Below the pieces are notes generated by a model. It did no database searches. It saw only the letters and a list, made by a program, of their open reading frames with translations, and was not told where the DNA came from. The translations under genes were made by a program, and so were the position numbers. 5,023 nucleotides of DNA from an uncultured Collinsella sp. (GTDB lineage Bacteria; Actinomycetota; Coriobacteriia; Coriobacteriales; Coriobacteriaceae): the NCBI GenBank assembly GCA_902464965.1, contig CABQLI010000101.1, positions 1 through 5,023 on the forward strand. The letters are read 5' to 3'. Of this stretch, positions 1-5,023 are shown piece after piece (position 1 is the first letter of the stretch; every line of letters begins with the position of its first letter).

Positions 1-1
1 C

Positions 2-559
2 CCGCCGCTCGAAGAGCCCGTCGTGAAGCGCGTCATCCACACCACTGCCGACTTCTCGTACGCCGATTCCCTCGTGTTCACCCATGACGCCGCGCACTGT
101 GCGCTCGACGCACTGCGCGCAGGGGCCACGGTGCTCACCGACACGAACATGGCGCTCGCAGGCATAAGCAAGCCCGCGCTCGCGAAGATCGGCTGCCAGG
201 CCGTGTGCTATATGGCCGACCCGGATGTCGCCGCAACGGCGCGCGCCGCGGGCACGACTCGCGCCGTTGCGAGCATGGACAAAGCTTGCGGCATCGAGGG
301 TCCGCTCATCGTGGCCGTCGGCAACGCTCCCACAGCACTTCTGCGCCTCGCCGAGCTCATGGACGCGGGGAAGATCGCGCCCGCGCTCGTCGTTGGGGTG
401 CCGGTTGGGTTTGTGAACGTGGTCGAGGCGAAAGAGGAGCTACTCGCGCGACGCGTGCCGGCCATCGTCGCGAGGGGTCGCAAGGGCGGCTCGACCGTGG
501 CGGCCGCCATTATGAACGCGCTGCTCTACCAGATCACGCGCCCAGGCGGCCCGAAGTGA
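2..559 (+). CDS. cbiC: Cobalt-precorrin-8 methylmutase (precorrin-8X methylmutase), 5'-truncated by the window edge
   Basis: This enzyme moves the C-11 methyl group to C-12 in (cobalt-)precorrin-8, giving (cobalt-)hydrogenobyrinate/cobyrinate, in the cytoplasmic corrin pathway. The visible 185 residues match the family from just before the catalytic His region to the C-terminus: VIHTTADF (His codon 38-40, equivalent to the catalytic His of CobH), GNAPTALLRL, VGVPVGFVNVVEAKE and GRKGGSTVAAAIMNALLYQI. The HTTADF form is typical of anaerobic CbiC; aerobic CobH usually has HACGM. A GTG at 23 could be read as a start, but the frame is open to the window edge, reads PPLEEPV before it, and the family usually has about 205-210 residues. 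I therefore infer that about 20-25 N-terminal residues lie upstream of base 1. The stop at 557-559 overlaps the GTG start of cbiJ, so the two are probably co-translated. Family assignment is secure; the cobalt versus metal-free substrate is inferred from the motif and anaerobic context. Confidence 0.93.
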   Translation, partial: PPLEEPVVKRVIHTTADFSYADSLVFTHDAAHCALDALRAGATVLTDTNMALAGISKPALAKIGCQAVCYMADPDVAATARAAGTTRAVASMDKACGIEGPLIVAVGNAPTALLRLAELMDAGKIAPALVVGVPVGFVNVVEAKEELLARRVPAIVARGRKGGSTVAAAIMNALLYQITRPGGPK

Positions 560-1329
560 CGGCCCCCGCATCCGCGCCGGCGCTGCGCATCTTCGCCGGC
601 ACCACCGAGGGCCGCCTCCTGTGCGAATGGGCGAGCGGGGCGGGAATCCCCGCCCGTGCCTACGCGGCAACCGAGTACGGAGGCGAGCTTTTGGGCGAGC
701 TTCCGGGCATCGAGGTGCATGCGGGCAGGCTCGACGAGGCCGACATGGAGCGTGAGCTTTCCGGCGCGCGCATCGTCGTCGACGCCACGCACCCCTTCGC
801 TACGCTCGCAAGCGGCAACATCCGGGCCGCTTCGCTCGCCGTGGGTGCACGATGCCTGCGCCTTACGCGCCCGGTCGAGGCGCTGCCCAAAGGCGTCGTG
901 TCGGTCGCGTCGATCGCCTGCGCGGCGCGCTTTCTCTCCGAGAACCCGGGTCGCGCGCTTCTCACGACGGGGAGCAAGGAGCTTGCTCCCTACACGCGCG
1001 TCGCCGATTTCGCGGAGCGCTTCTTCGTGCGTGTACTCCCGCTGCCCGATGCTATAACGAAGTGCATCGACGCGGGGTTTTCGCCGTCGCACGTCATCGG
1101 CATGCAGGGGCCCTTCACCCGCGAGCTCAACGAGGCGATGCTTCGGCAGGTGGGCGCCCAGTGGCTTGTGACCAAGGACTCGGGAACCGTAGGCGGCACG
1201 GCCGAGAAGCTCGCCGCCGCGCGTGACGCGGGAGCGCGCTGCATCGTGGTCACCCGTCCCGCCGAGGGAGGCGGGGCCCTTTCGCTTCGGGAAGTGGAAG
1301 ACGCGCTCTTACGGGAGTTCGCGCGCTAG
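556..1329 (+). CDS. cbiJ: Cobalt-precorrin-6A reductase (precorrin-6x reductase, CbiJ/CobK family)
   Basis: This NAD(P)H-dependent cytoplasmic enzyme reduces the macrocycle of (cobalt-)precorrin-6A to 6B in cobalamin biosynthesis. I chose the GTG at 556: it overlaps the cbiC stop as GTGA, is preceded by a plausible ribosome site (AGGCGG, 544-549, 6 bases away), and gives 257 residues, about the family's usual 250. The frame is open further upstream, but there it lies inside cbiC and translates to Arg-rich nonsense. Motifs in order: RIFAGTTEGR (residues 11-20, nucleotide-binding Gly loop), VVDATHPFA (74-82), LRLTRP, LLTTGSKELAPY, a FVRVLPLPDA segment, GMQGPF (182-187), VTKDSG (205-210) and IVVTRPAE near the end. 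All family landmarks are present, with no sign of damage. It is the last gene of the rightward cobalamin operon seen here; its 3' end overlaps a leftward gene fragment by 21 bases. The CbiJ name (cobalt-containing route) is preferred over CobK because of the CbiC-like neighbour. Confidence 0.93.
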   Translation: MTAPASAPALRIFAGTTEGRLLCEWASGAGIPARAYAATEYGGELLGELPGIEVHAGRLDEADMERELSGARIVVDATHPFATLASGNIRAASLAVGARCLRLTRPVEALPKGVVSVASIACAARFLSENPGRALLTTGSKELAPYTRVADFAERFFVRVLPLPDAITKCIDAGFSPSHVIGMQGPFTRELNEAMLRQVGAQWLVTKDSGTVGGTAEKLAAARDAGARCIVVTRPAEGGGALSLREVEDALLREFAR

Positions 1330-1446
1330 GCGCTCGCCGCGCCTACGCGCCATCCCGCCCGCGAGGAGGAGCGCCCCGAGCAAGCTCGACCCGTACAAGC
1401 CCGTCATCCACCAATAGCTCGAGGACGACGCCCGGAACTGGCGTAA
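1309..1446 (-). pseudogene. C-terminal membrane-anchor fragment of a lost membrane or surface protein
   Basis: Read on the minus strand, this frame gives a Ser-rich stretch (SSSSYWWMTG), a hydrophobic span (GLYGSSLLGALLLAGGMA), an Arg-rich tail (RRRGERLARELP) and a TAA stop at 1311-1309. Ser-rich linker, T-G, one membrane span and positive tail is the layout of C-terminal anchors of cell-surface proteins, including sortase signals, although the LP of LPXTG is absent (WWMTG here). From codon 1441-1443 to the stop, 40 of 44 codons end in G or C, a strong coding signal for this frame. There is no start with a ribosome site: the ATG at 1407-1405 sits just before the span, and the frame closes upstream at TAG 1494-1492 inside the palindrome. 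The coding bias ends at about 1441-1447. I infer a gene cut off from its 5' part by rearrangement or insertion. The parent protein is unknown. A real short membrane peptide starting at 1407 is possible but less likely. Confidence 0.5.
1321..1350 (+). terminator. GC-rich stem-loop over the cbiJ stop codon; possible terminator without U-tract
   Basis: Bases 1321-1333 (GCGCGCTAGGCGC) pair with 1339-1350 (GCGCCTACGCGC) around a five-base TCGCC loop. The stem is 12 bp with one bulged C, and it contains the cbiJ stop TAG (1327-1329). No run of T follows, so it is not a canonical Rho-independent terminator; such U-less hairpins are often proposed as terminators or RNA-end stabilisers in high-GC actinobacteria. 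Part of the symmetry may be a by-product of Arg-rich codons in the opposing gene fragment, so the role is uncertain. Confidence 0.35.
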
Positions 1447-1455
1447 ACAGCCCTT

Positions 1456-1532
1456 CAATGAGTTGCGGTGAAATAGCGTCTGTTTTTGCTGCTAGAGAGC
1501 ATATCCAGTCCCTAATTCACCGCAACTTGTTG
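1456..1532. repeat. Long imperfect palindrome (MITE/REP-like hairpin) between convergent units
   Basis: The symmetry centre is base 1494. Outer arms 1461-1472 (AGTTGCGGTGAA) and 1516-1527 (TTCACCGCAACT) are perfect over 12 bp. Further in, 1473-1490 pairs with 1498-1515 at 12 of 18 positions, giving 24 of 30 overall, with a seven-base loop (1491-1497). Outside, 1456-1460 and 1528-1532 add three Watson-Crick pairs and two G-U wobbles. Read from either end, the strand begins AGTTGCGGTGAA and continues TAG.G.CTG, so the two halves are diverged copies of one sequence. It starts eight bases past the permease stop codon. No T-run follows on either strand, so it is a poor canonical terminator, though it could protect the exporter mRNA end. 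The coordinates, symmetry and diverged arms suggest a small mobile or repeated palindromic element; that identity is an inference. Confidence 0.7.
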
Positions 1533-1540
1533 GTGGTGGC

Positions 1541-2755
1541 TTACTGGTAGCGTAGGCACTCCACCGGGTCGAGCTTTGCCGCGCGGCGAGCGGGGTAGTA
1601 GCCAAAGATTACGCCGATTCCGACGGAGACGGCGAAGGCCAGCAGCACGGTGGCGATTGAAAAACTCGGTGTGATTTGCCCGCTGGCACCGAGCTCGCCA
1701 AGAATCCCGGATCCGGAGGCAAACATCGCGAGGCCCCATGCCAGCAGATAGCCAATCAGGACACCTAGCAGTCCGCCGGTGACGCACAGCGCCGAGGATT
1801 CGGCCAAAAACTGCGCGGTGATATCGCGACGGCTTGCGCCCAGAGCGCGGCGGATGCCGATCTCGCGGATGCGCTCAGTCACGTTGGTGAGCATCATATT
1901 CATAATGCCGATACCGCCGACAAGTAGCGAGATGCTGGCGACAGCACCCATGATGAGCGAGAACGCGCCCATAAAGGAGTTGAGCGCATCGATGGCGCTT
2001 TTCATGGAGGTCGCCGATACGCTGTCGTACTCATCATCGTCCGCGATGCCCTTCATCGCGCGCACCTTGGACTCGATGGTCTTACAAAGCTCATCCATGT
2101 CCGTGCCCTCGGCGGCGAGTGCCGTCACGCTGGGGAATGAAGGATTCTCGTCACCAAACAGGCCGGAGATGGTTTCGCGTGGCATATACAGCGTGAGCGA
2201 GCCCATGGAGTCGCTGCCACCATCTATCACGCCTACAATCTGCACTTCGCCGTTGGACACCTTGATGGTTTTCCCCAGCGCATCCTGTTCGTTGCCGTAC
2301 AGCTGATCGGCGCCGCCGCGGCTGATGAGCGCCACGCGCGAGCCTGATTGAGACTCGGCCTGGGAATAGGTACGCCCCGCAACGAGCTTGCCGGCCCCCA
2401 CCGCGTCGAGCATGTCGCTATCGACGCCCTGCGCCATGACGGTATAGCTTTTATCGCCGGTCTTGTACTCGGTGTACGCGCTGTCGACAATGCCGATCTG
2501 CTCTATCTGCGGCACCAGTTTTTGAAGTTTCTCGATGTCCGACTCGGTGAGTTCTTGGGACGAATAGATCTGAACCATACGTGCCGCATTGAGGCCCAGA
2601 CTGTTGACCAGGCTGTTTTGGATGCCGCCGATGAGCGAAGTCATGGCGATTACCGAGGCGATGCCGATGACAATGCCCAGGATGGTGAGCAGGCTGCGCC
2701 CCTTGTTGGCTTCGAGCGAGTGAAGGGCTTCCTGGATGAGATCGCGGGCGCTCAT
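1541..2755 (-). CDS. MacB/YknZ-like ABC transporter permease (FtsX-type)
   Basis: This is the 404-residue membrane subunit of the exporter encoded by this operon, working with the ATPase and adaptor just upstream. Layout: short cytoplasmic N-terminus; TM1 at about 21-45 (RSLLTILGIVIGIASVIA); a large extracytoplasmic MacB-type domain, about 46-260; then TM2 (264-289, SLLVGGIGIMNMML), the conserved cytoplasmic loop TERIREIGIRRALGASRRDI (293-312), TM3 (about 320-346), TM4 (364-387) and the family ending YYPARRAAKLDPVECLRYQ. This four-helix plan and the RRALGA and PARRAA motifs define the MacB/FtsX class, in which ATP hydrolysis drives movements of the outer domain rather than transport through the membrane. 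The ATG at 2755-2753 overlaps the ATPase stop as ATGA and has a strong ribosome site (AAAGGAG, 2769-2763, 7 bases away). Length is normal for a separate YknZ-type permease. Substrate unknown. Confidence 0.93.
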   Translation of the reverse strand: MSARDLIQEALHSLEANKGRSLLTILGIVIGIASVIAMTSLIGGIQNSLVNSLGLNAARMVQIYSSQELTESDIEKLQKLVPQIEQIGIVDSAYTEYKTGDKSYTVMAQGVDSDMLDAVGAGKLVAGRTYSQAESQSGSRVALISRGGADQLYGNEQDALGKTIKVSNGEVQIVGVIDGGSDSMGSLTLYMPRETISGLFGDENPSFPSVTALAAEGTDMDELCKTIESKVRAMKGIADDDEYDSVSATSMKSAIDALNSFMGAFSLIMGAVASISLLVGGIGIMNMMLTNVTERIREIGIRRALGASRRDITAQFLAESSALCVTGGLLGVLIGYLLAWGLAMFASGSGILGELGASGQITPSFSIATVLLAFAVSVGIGVIFGYYPARRAAKLDPVECLRYQ

Positions 2756-3525
2756 GCCACCACTCCTTTCGGCGGGTTGGCGGAGGCGGAAATCATGGGC
2801 AGGCTATCTACGGCGCTGCGCAGGGTCCGCGGTGCATGTGGAATATACGCGCCGTCGCGAATGCGACCGTCGCGGATGGTCACGGCACGGTCGGCCTCGG
2901 CGGCGATGCCGGGGTCGTGTGTGATAAGCACGATGGTCTTGCCGCGCTTCTGGAGCTTATGGAAGGTCTCCATCACAAGCGCTCCGGTAGCGGAGTCCAG
3001 GTTTCCCGTCGGCTCGTCGGCCAGAATGATGGGCGGGTCATTGACGAGGGCGCGCGCGATGGCGACACGCTGCATCTGGCCGCCCGAGAGCTCGGATATG
3101 CGGTGGTCCCAGTGGTCGACGGGCAGCGTGACAGCCTGCAGCGCGTGCACGGCGCGCATTTCGCGCTGGCTACGGGGCACATTGGTGTAGGCCAGCGGCA
3201 ACATGACGTTTTCGATAACCGACAGGCGCGGCAGCAGGTTGAAACTCTGAAAGACAAAGCCAATGCTCAGGGCGCGAACTTCGGTGAGCTCGTCATCGTC
3301 AAGCTCGGCCACGTTGAGCCCTTGCAGGTAGTAGTCGCCCGCCGTCGGTTTGTCCAGGCAGCCCAGGATGTTCATGAGCGTTGACTTGCCCGAGCCCGAG
3401 GGGCCGGTGATAGCGACGAATTCGCCGCTCATCACCGCAAGGCTCACGTTGTGCAGGATATGGGCGCAGCCGGCCTCGCTCTCAAAGATGCGGTGCACGT
3501 TGCGAATGTCGATGACGGGACGCAT
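2752..3525 (-). CDS. MacB/YknY-like ABC transporter ATP-binding protein
   Basis: This is the cytoplasmic ATPase that powers the neighbouring permease (LolD/MacB/YknY subfamily). Its 257 residues carry every catalytic motif: Walker A GPSGSGKST (41-49), Q-loop GFVFQ with Gln93 followed by SFNLLPRLSVIENVMLP, signature LSGGQMQRVAIARAL (146-160), Walker B IILADEPTGNLDS (166-178, catalytic Glu171) and H-loop THD with His203. FQSFNLLPRLSVIENV and DEPTGNLDS are typical of this exporter subfamily. The ATG at 3525-3523 shares one base with the adaptor stop (TAATG) and has a GAGGG ribosome site (3536-3532) inside the last adaptor codons, so translation is probably coupled. About 30 residues follow the usual end of the domain (after IRDGRIRDG); this tail has no recognisable motif and resembles the linker that joins ATPase to permease in one-piece MacB proteins. 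Substrate cannot be read from this subunit. Confidence 0.96.
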   Translation of the reverse strand: MRPVIDIRNVHRIFESEAGCAHILHNVSLAVMSGEFVAITGPSGSGKSTLMNILGCLDKPTAGDYYLQGLNVAELDDDELTEVRALSIGFVFQSFNLLPRLSVIENVMLPLAYTNVPRSQREMRAVHALQAVTLPVDHWDHRISELSGGQMQRVAIARALVNDPPIILADEPTGNLDSATGALVMETFHKLQKRGKTIVLITHDPGIAAEADRAVTIRDGRIRDGAYIPHAPRTLRSAVDSLPMISASANPPKGVVA

Positions 3526-4961
3526 TACATTCCCTCGTCGGCAGACATGCTGCCCGAATCCGCGCTGTAACCGCCGTCAGCTGTTGCGTCCGCTCCGGTG
3601 TCCATGACGAGGGTGTCGCCATCGCGCAGCTTTGTAACCGGCACGTTGGGGTTGATCTCGTTGCCCTGGTCGTCGCGCTTGACCTGTGTCTTACCGACTA
3701 CGGCTTCGTTGTCGTTTTGCGTCACGACGGTCACCTTCACGCGACGGGTTTGCTTGCCCTCGTCATCAGTCGCCACGTTGACGTAATAGTGTTCGCCGTC
3801 TTCGGTCATGAGCGCCATCGTCGGCACCATCACCACGTCGTCGAGCTGCTCGGTCACCACCGATACCTCGGCCGTCATGCCCGGCTTCAGGCGCGCGTCG
3901 GGCGCCTCGATGAGAATGTCGACGTTAAAGGTTACGCTGCCGCCGCCACTGTTGGCGGCGTCGGAGTTTGCCACCGACGCGATAGCCGTGACGGTGCCCT
4001 GGCTCACGATATCGGGAAACGCGGGATACGTGACGTTGGCGCTCTGCCCAACGGCGATCTTGGCGATGTCCTTTTCGCCCACCTGCACGGTCACCTTCAT
4101 CTTAGATAGGTCGGCGATCTGCATGCACTGCTTGCCGCCGCTCGTATCGCTTTCGCCCATGATCATGCCGCCTGTAACCGTGGCGCCCACTTTGGCATTG
4201 AGCTCCACGATGCTACCCGAGCTCGGGGCCGTGACCGTGCGACTGGAGGCCTTGGCGTTCGCCTGGTCGAGGTTTGCTTGGGCTGATGCGAGGCTGCGCT
4301 GCGCGGCCGATACGGCGTTCGTGTCCACTGATGCGGCGGAGACGCCAGCCGCTGCGGAAGCTCCCTCGACGTCCGTCGTTGGGGTGGCCTGCGCAGCAGC
4401 TGCGGCTTTCTGCGCGTTGGCGAGGTCTTCTTGAGCGGCAGCAACTGCACGCTGCGCCTCGGCAACGTTGCGATCGAGCTCGTCGTTTTTAATGGTCATA
4501 AGCACGTCGCCCTCGTTGACGGATTGGCCTGCCTGCACGTTGATAGAATCGACCGTGCCGTCGACAGAAGGGGAGACCACTGAGGACGAAATGGGTTTGA
4601 GCTGGCCTTTCGCCTCGACCGTTGTGGTAAACGTGCCCTCGGTCACCATGTCGGTCACAGGACCGCTAGCGCCCTGTGGCTGCACATTGATAACCAGGGT
4701 TGCGACAATGGCAATGAGCGCGACGGCACCCACGACGCCGGCGGCAATACCGCGACGAATCAGCTTTTTGCGTCGGCGTTCGGCACGCTTTGCCTTGAGC
4801 TTGGCATATGCCTCTTCATCGGAAATCTCGGCCGTATCGTTCGCGCGTCCGCTCTGCTTGTCGGCATGTACGTTTGTAATCAGAGGAAACGTTTCGGTGG
4901 CACCTTCGGGCGTGCGCTCGGTATCATCTGGGCCCGGGGTGATCGTGGGGACATTCGGCAT
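3525..4961 (-). CDS. MacA/YknX-like membrane-fusion (HlyD-family) adaptor of the ABC exporter
   Basis: This membrane-anchored extracytoplasmic adaptor of 478 residues is the first gene of the operon; the order adaptor-ATPase-permease is that of yknXYZ in Bacillus. I chose ATG 4961-4959 because an excellent ribosome site (AAAGGAGA, 4973-4966) precedes it; an upstream GTG at 5006 would lie inside the promoter palindrome. Layout: a long hydrophilic cytoplasmic segment (1-70) ending in a basic stretch (KAKRAERRRKKLIRR), one membrane span (about 72-93), first lipoyl half (124-157, PSVDGTVDSINVQAGQSV), Ala/Gln-rich coiled-coil hairpin (about 161-240) interrupted by an Ala/Ser/Thr linker (191-216), second lipoyl half (241-268, VTAPSSGSIVELNAKVGATV), beta-barrel (about 285-370, ending RLKPGMTAEVSVV) and membrane-proximal domain (375-455). 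The end is an acidic Ser/Gly tail (456-478). There is no lipobox; the single span is the anchor, as expected in a monoderm. The cytoplasmic extension and the split hairpin are unusual for the family. Confidence 0.93.
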   Translation of the reverse strand: MPNVPTITPGPDDTERTPEGATETFPLITNVHADKQSGRANDTAEISDEEAYAKLKAKRAERRRKKLIRRGIAAGVVGAVALIAIVATLVINVQPQGASGPVTDMVTEGTFTTTVEAKGQLKPISSSVVSPSVDGTVDSINVQAGQSVNEGDVLMTIKNDELDRNVAEAQRAVAAAQEDLANAQKAAAAAQATPTTDVEGASAAAGVSAASVDTNAVSAAQRSLASAQANLDQANAKASSRTVTAPSSGSIVELNAKVGATVTGGMIMGESDTSGGKQCMQIADLSKMKVTVQVGEKDIAKIAVGQSANVTYPAFPDIVSQGTVTAIASVANSDAANSGGGSVTFNVDILIEAPDARLKPGMTAEVSVVTEQLDDVVMVPTMALMTEDGEHYYVNVATDDEGKQTRRVKVTVVTQNDNEAVVGKTQVKRDDQGNEINPNVPVTKLRDGDTLVMDTGADATADGGYSADSGSMSADEGM

Positions 4962-4965
4962 AGCG

Positions 4966-4973
4966 TCTCCTTT
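4966..4973 (-). promoter_or_regulatory. Strong ribosome binding site of the adaptor gene
   Basis: On the minus strand this reads AAAGGAGA, with GGAG five bases before the ATG at 4961-4959. It decides the start of the adaptor in favour of this ATG over the GTG 15 codons upstream, which has no such site. Confidence 0.8.
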
Positions 4974-4991
4974 ATAGAAAGAACCTCGATA

Positions 4992-4997
4992 ATTATA
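4992..4997 (-). promoter_or_regulatory. Probable -10 element of the exporter operon promoter
   Basis: The minus strand reads TATAAT, a perfect sigma-70-type -10 hexamer, in an A+T-rich island (CATATAATTATC) of otherwise G+C-rich DNA. It lies about 30 bases upstream of the adaptor ATG, which would give a short leader with the AAAGGAGA site inside. At the usual 17-base spacing the -35 position (5020-5015) reads GCCCGC, which does not match TTGACA. A promoter without a -35 box would need an activator, or the spacing differs. It should drive the whole three-gene operon. Confidence 0.55.
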
Positions 4998-5023
4998 TGC
5001 GCCCACCGGTTGGGGCGGGCGCA
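4998..5023. promoter_or_regulatory. Inverted repeat abutting the exporter -10 box; operator or upstream terminator stem
   Basis: TGCGCCC (4998-5004) and GGGCGCA (5017-5023) are perfect 7-bp arms. After one mismatch two more pairs form (5006-5007 with 5014-5015), leaving a six-base core GGTTGG. The repeat occupies the -12 to -40 zone directly next to TATAAT, so a dimeric repressor or activator bound here would control the exporter operon. It could equally be the hairpin of a terminator for a gene beyond the window edge, because it is very G+C rich and is followed leftward by A/T-rich bases. The right arm touches the end of the window, so it may extend further. Confidence 0.45.

Noticed and set aside
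205..555. Upstream extension of the cbiJ frame to an ATG inside cbiC
   Set aside because: The translated extension is Arg-rich with no family similarity and overlaps a strongly conserved cbiC. The GTG at 556 gives the normal family length and a GTGA overlap.
23..559. GTG at 23 as the true start of cbiC
   Set aside because: The frame is open upstream to the window edge, the protein would start only a few residues before the catalytic His, and it would be shorter than the family. The start is most likely outside the window.
1362..1374. GAGGAGGAG on the plus strand as a ribosome site for a small gene
   Set aside because: No start codon follows at suitable spacing. The repeat is the complement of the consecutive Leu codons (CTC) in the membrane span of the minus-strand fragment.
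1456..1545. The palindrome as a standard Rho-independent terminator
   Set aside because: Neither strand has a T-run after the stem, the stem has several internal mismatches, and it is longer than usual terminators. It may still stop or protect transcripts, but it does not fit the canonical form.
2348..3190. Long rightward open frame (280 codons) antisense to the permease and ATPase
   Set aside because: It lies wholly opposite two unmistakable genes, spans both of them, and its translation has no recognisable domain. Long antisense frames are expected in G+C-rich DNA.
3808..4434. Rightward open frame (208 codons) antisense to the adaptor
   Set aside because: It mirrors the Ala-rich coiled-coil and beta-barrel coding region of the adaptor, has no own family motif, and is best explained by codon bias on the opposite strand. 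The same applies to the rightward frame at 1779-2306 opposite the permease.
4962..5006. GTG at 5006 as the adaptor start
   Set aside because: It would lie inside the inverted repeat and upstream of the TATAAT box, and has no ribosome site. The ATG at 4961 has AAAGGAGA at good spacing.
1..5023. CRISPR array, tRNA/rRNA genes, cobalamin riboswitch or defence system
   Set aside because: I saw no regularly spaced direct repeats, no tRNA- or rRNA-like sequences and no defence-type proteins. The only non-coding stretches, 1330-1540 and 4962-5023, are too short or lack the conserved elements of a B12 riboswitch.

Overview
The window looks like chromosomal DNA of a high-GC monoderm. The best guess is a gut-type actinobacterium of the class Coriobacteriia (Collinsella, Olsenella and relatives). 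The reasons are the G+C content, GTG starts, an anaerobic-type cobalamin (cbi) pathway, and a three-gene MacAB/YknXYZ-like ABC exporter whose adaptor has a single membrane anchor and no outer-membrane partner. The assignment rests on protein style and composition only, so genus is uncertain.

Left part (about 1-1440, rightward, very G+C rich). The end of a cobalamin operon: cbiC (cobalt-precorrin-8 methylmutase, N-terminus outside the window) overlaps cbiJ/cobK (cobalt-precorrin-6A reductase) by four bases (GTGA). The CbiJ product enters the later ring reactions that lead to the CbiC substrate, so the two enzymes act in the same corrin-ring stretch. The 3' end of cbiJ meets, head-on and with a short overlap, a leftward open frame with strong codon bias. 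It encodes only the C-terminal membrane anchor and Arg-rich tail of a protein whose upstream part is missing. A GC-rich stem-loop covers the cbiJ stop codon.

Middle (about 1440-1540). An imperfect palindrome of about 77 bases with 12-bp perfect outer arms, AGTTGCGGTGAA read inward from either end. It lies exactly between the broken gene fragment and the exporter operon, where base composition drops. It has no U-tract and looks more like a mobile or repetitive palindromic element, or a recombination scar, than a simple terminator.

Right part (1541-5023, leftward, moderately G+C rich). A complete operon read from right to left: palindrome and TATAAT promoter, then adaptor (YknX/MacA-like), ATPase (YknY/MacB-N-like) and permease (YknZ/MacB-C-like). 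The stop and start codons overlap (TAATG and ATGA), so the three proteins are probably made together as one mechanotransmission-type exporter. The substrate cannot be told from the sequence; antimicrobial peptides, toxins or lipids are usual for the family.

The ordinary genes are confidently assigned. The unusual part is the 1309-1540 junction: a beheaded surface or membrane protein tail plus a palindromic element at a composition step.
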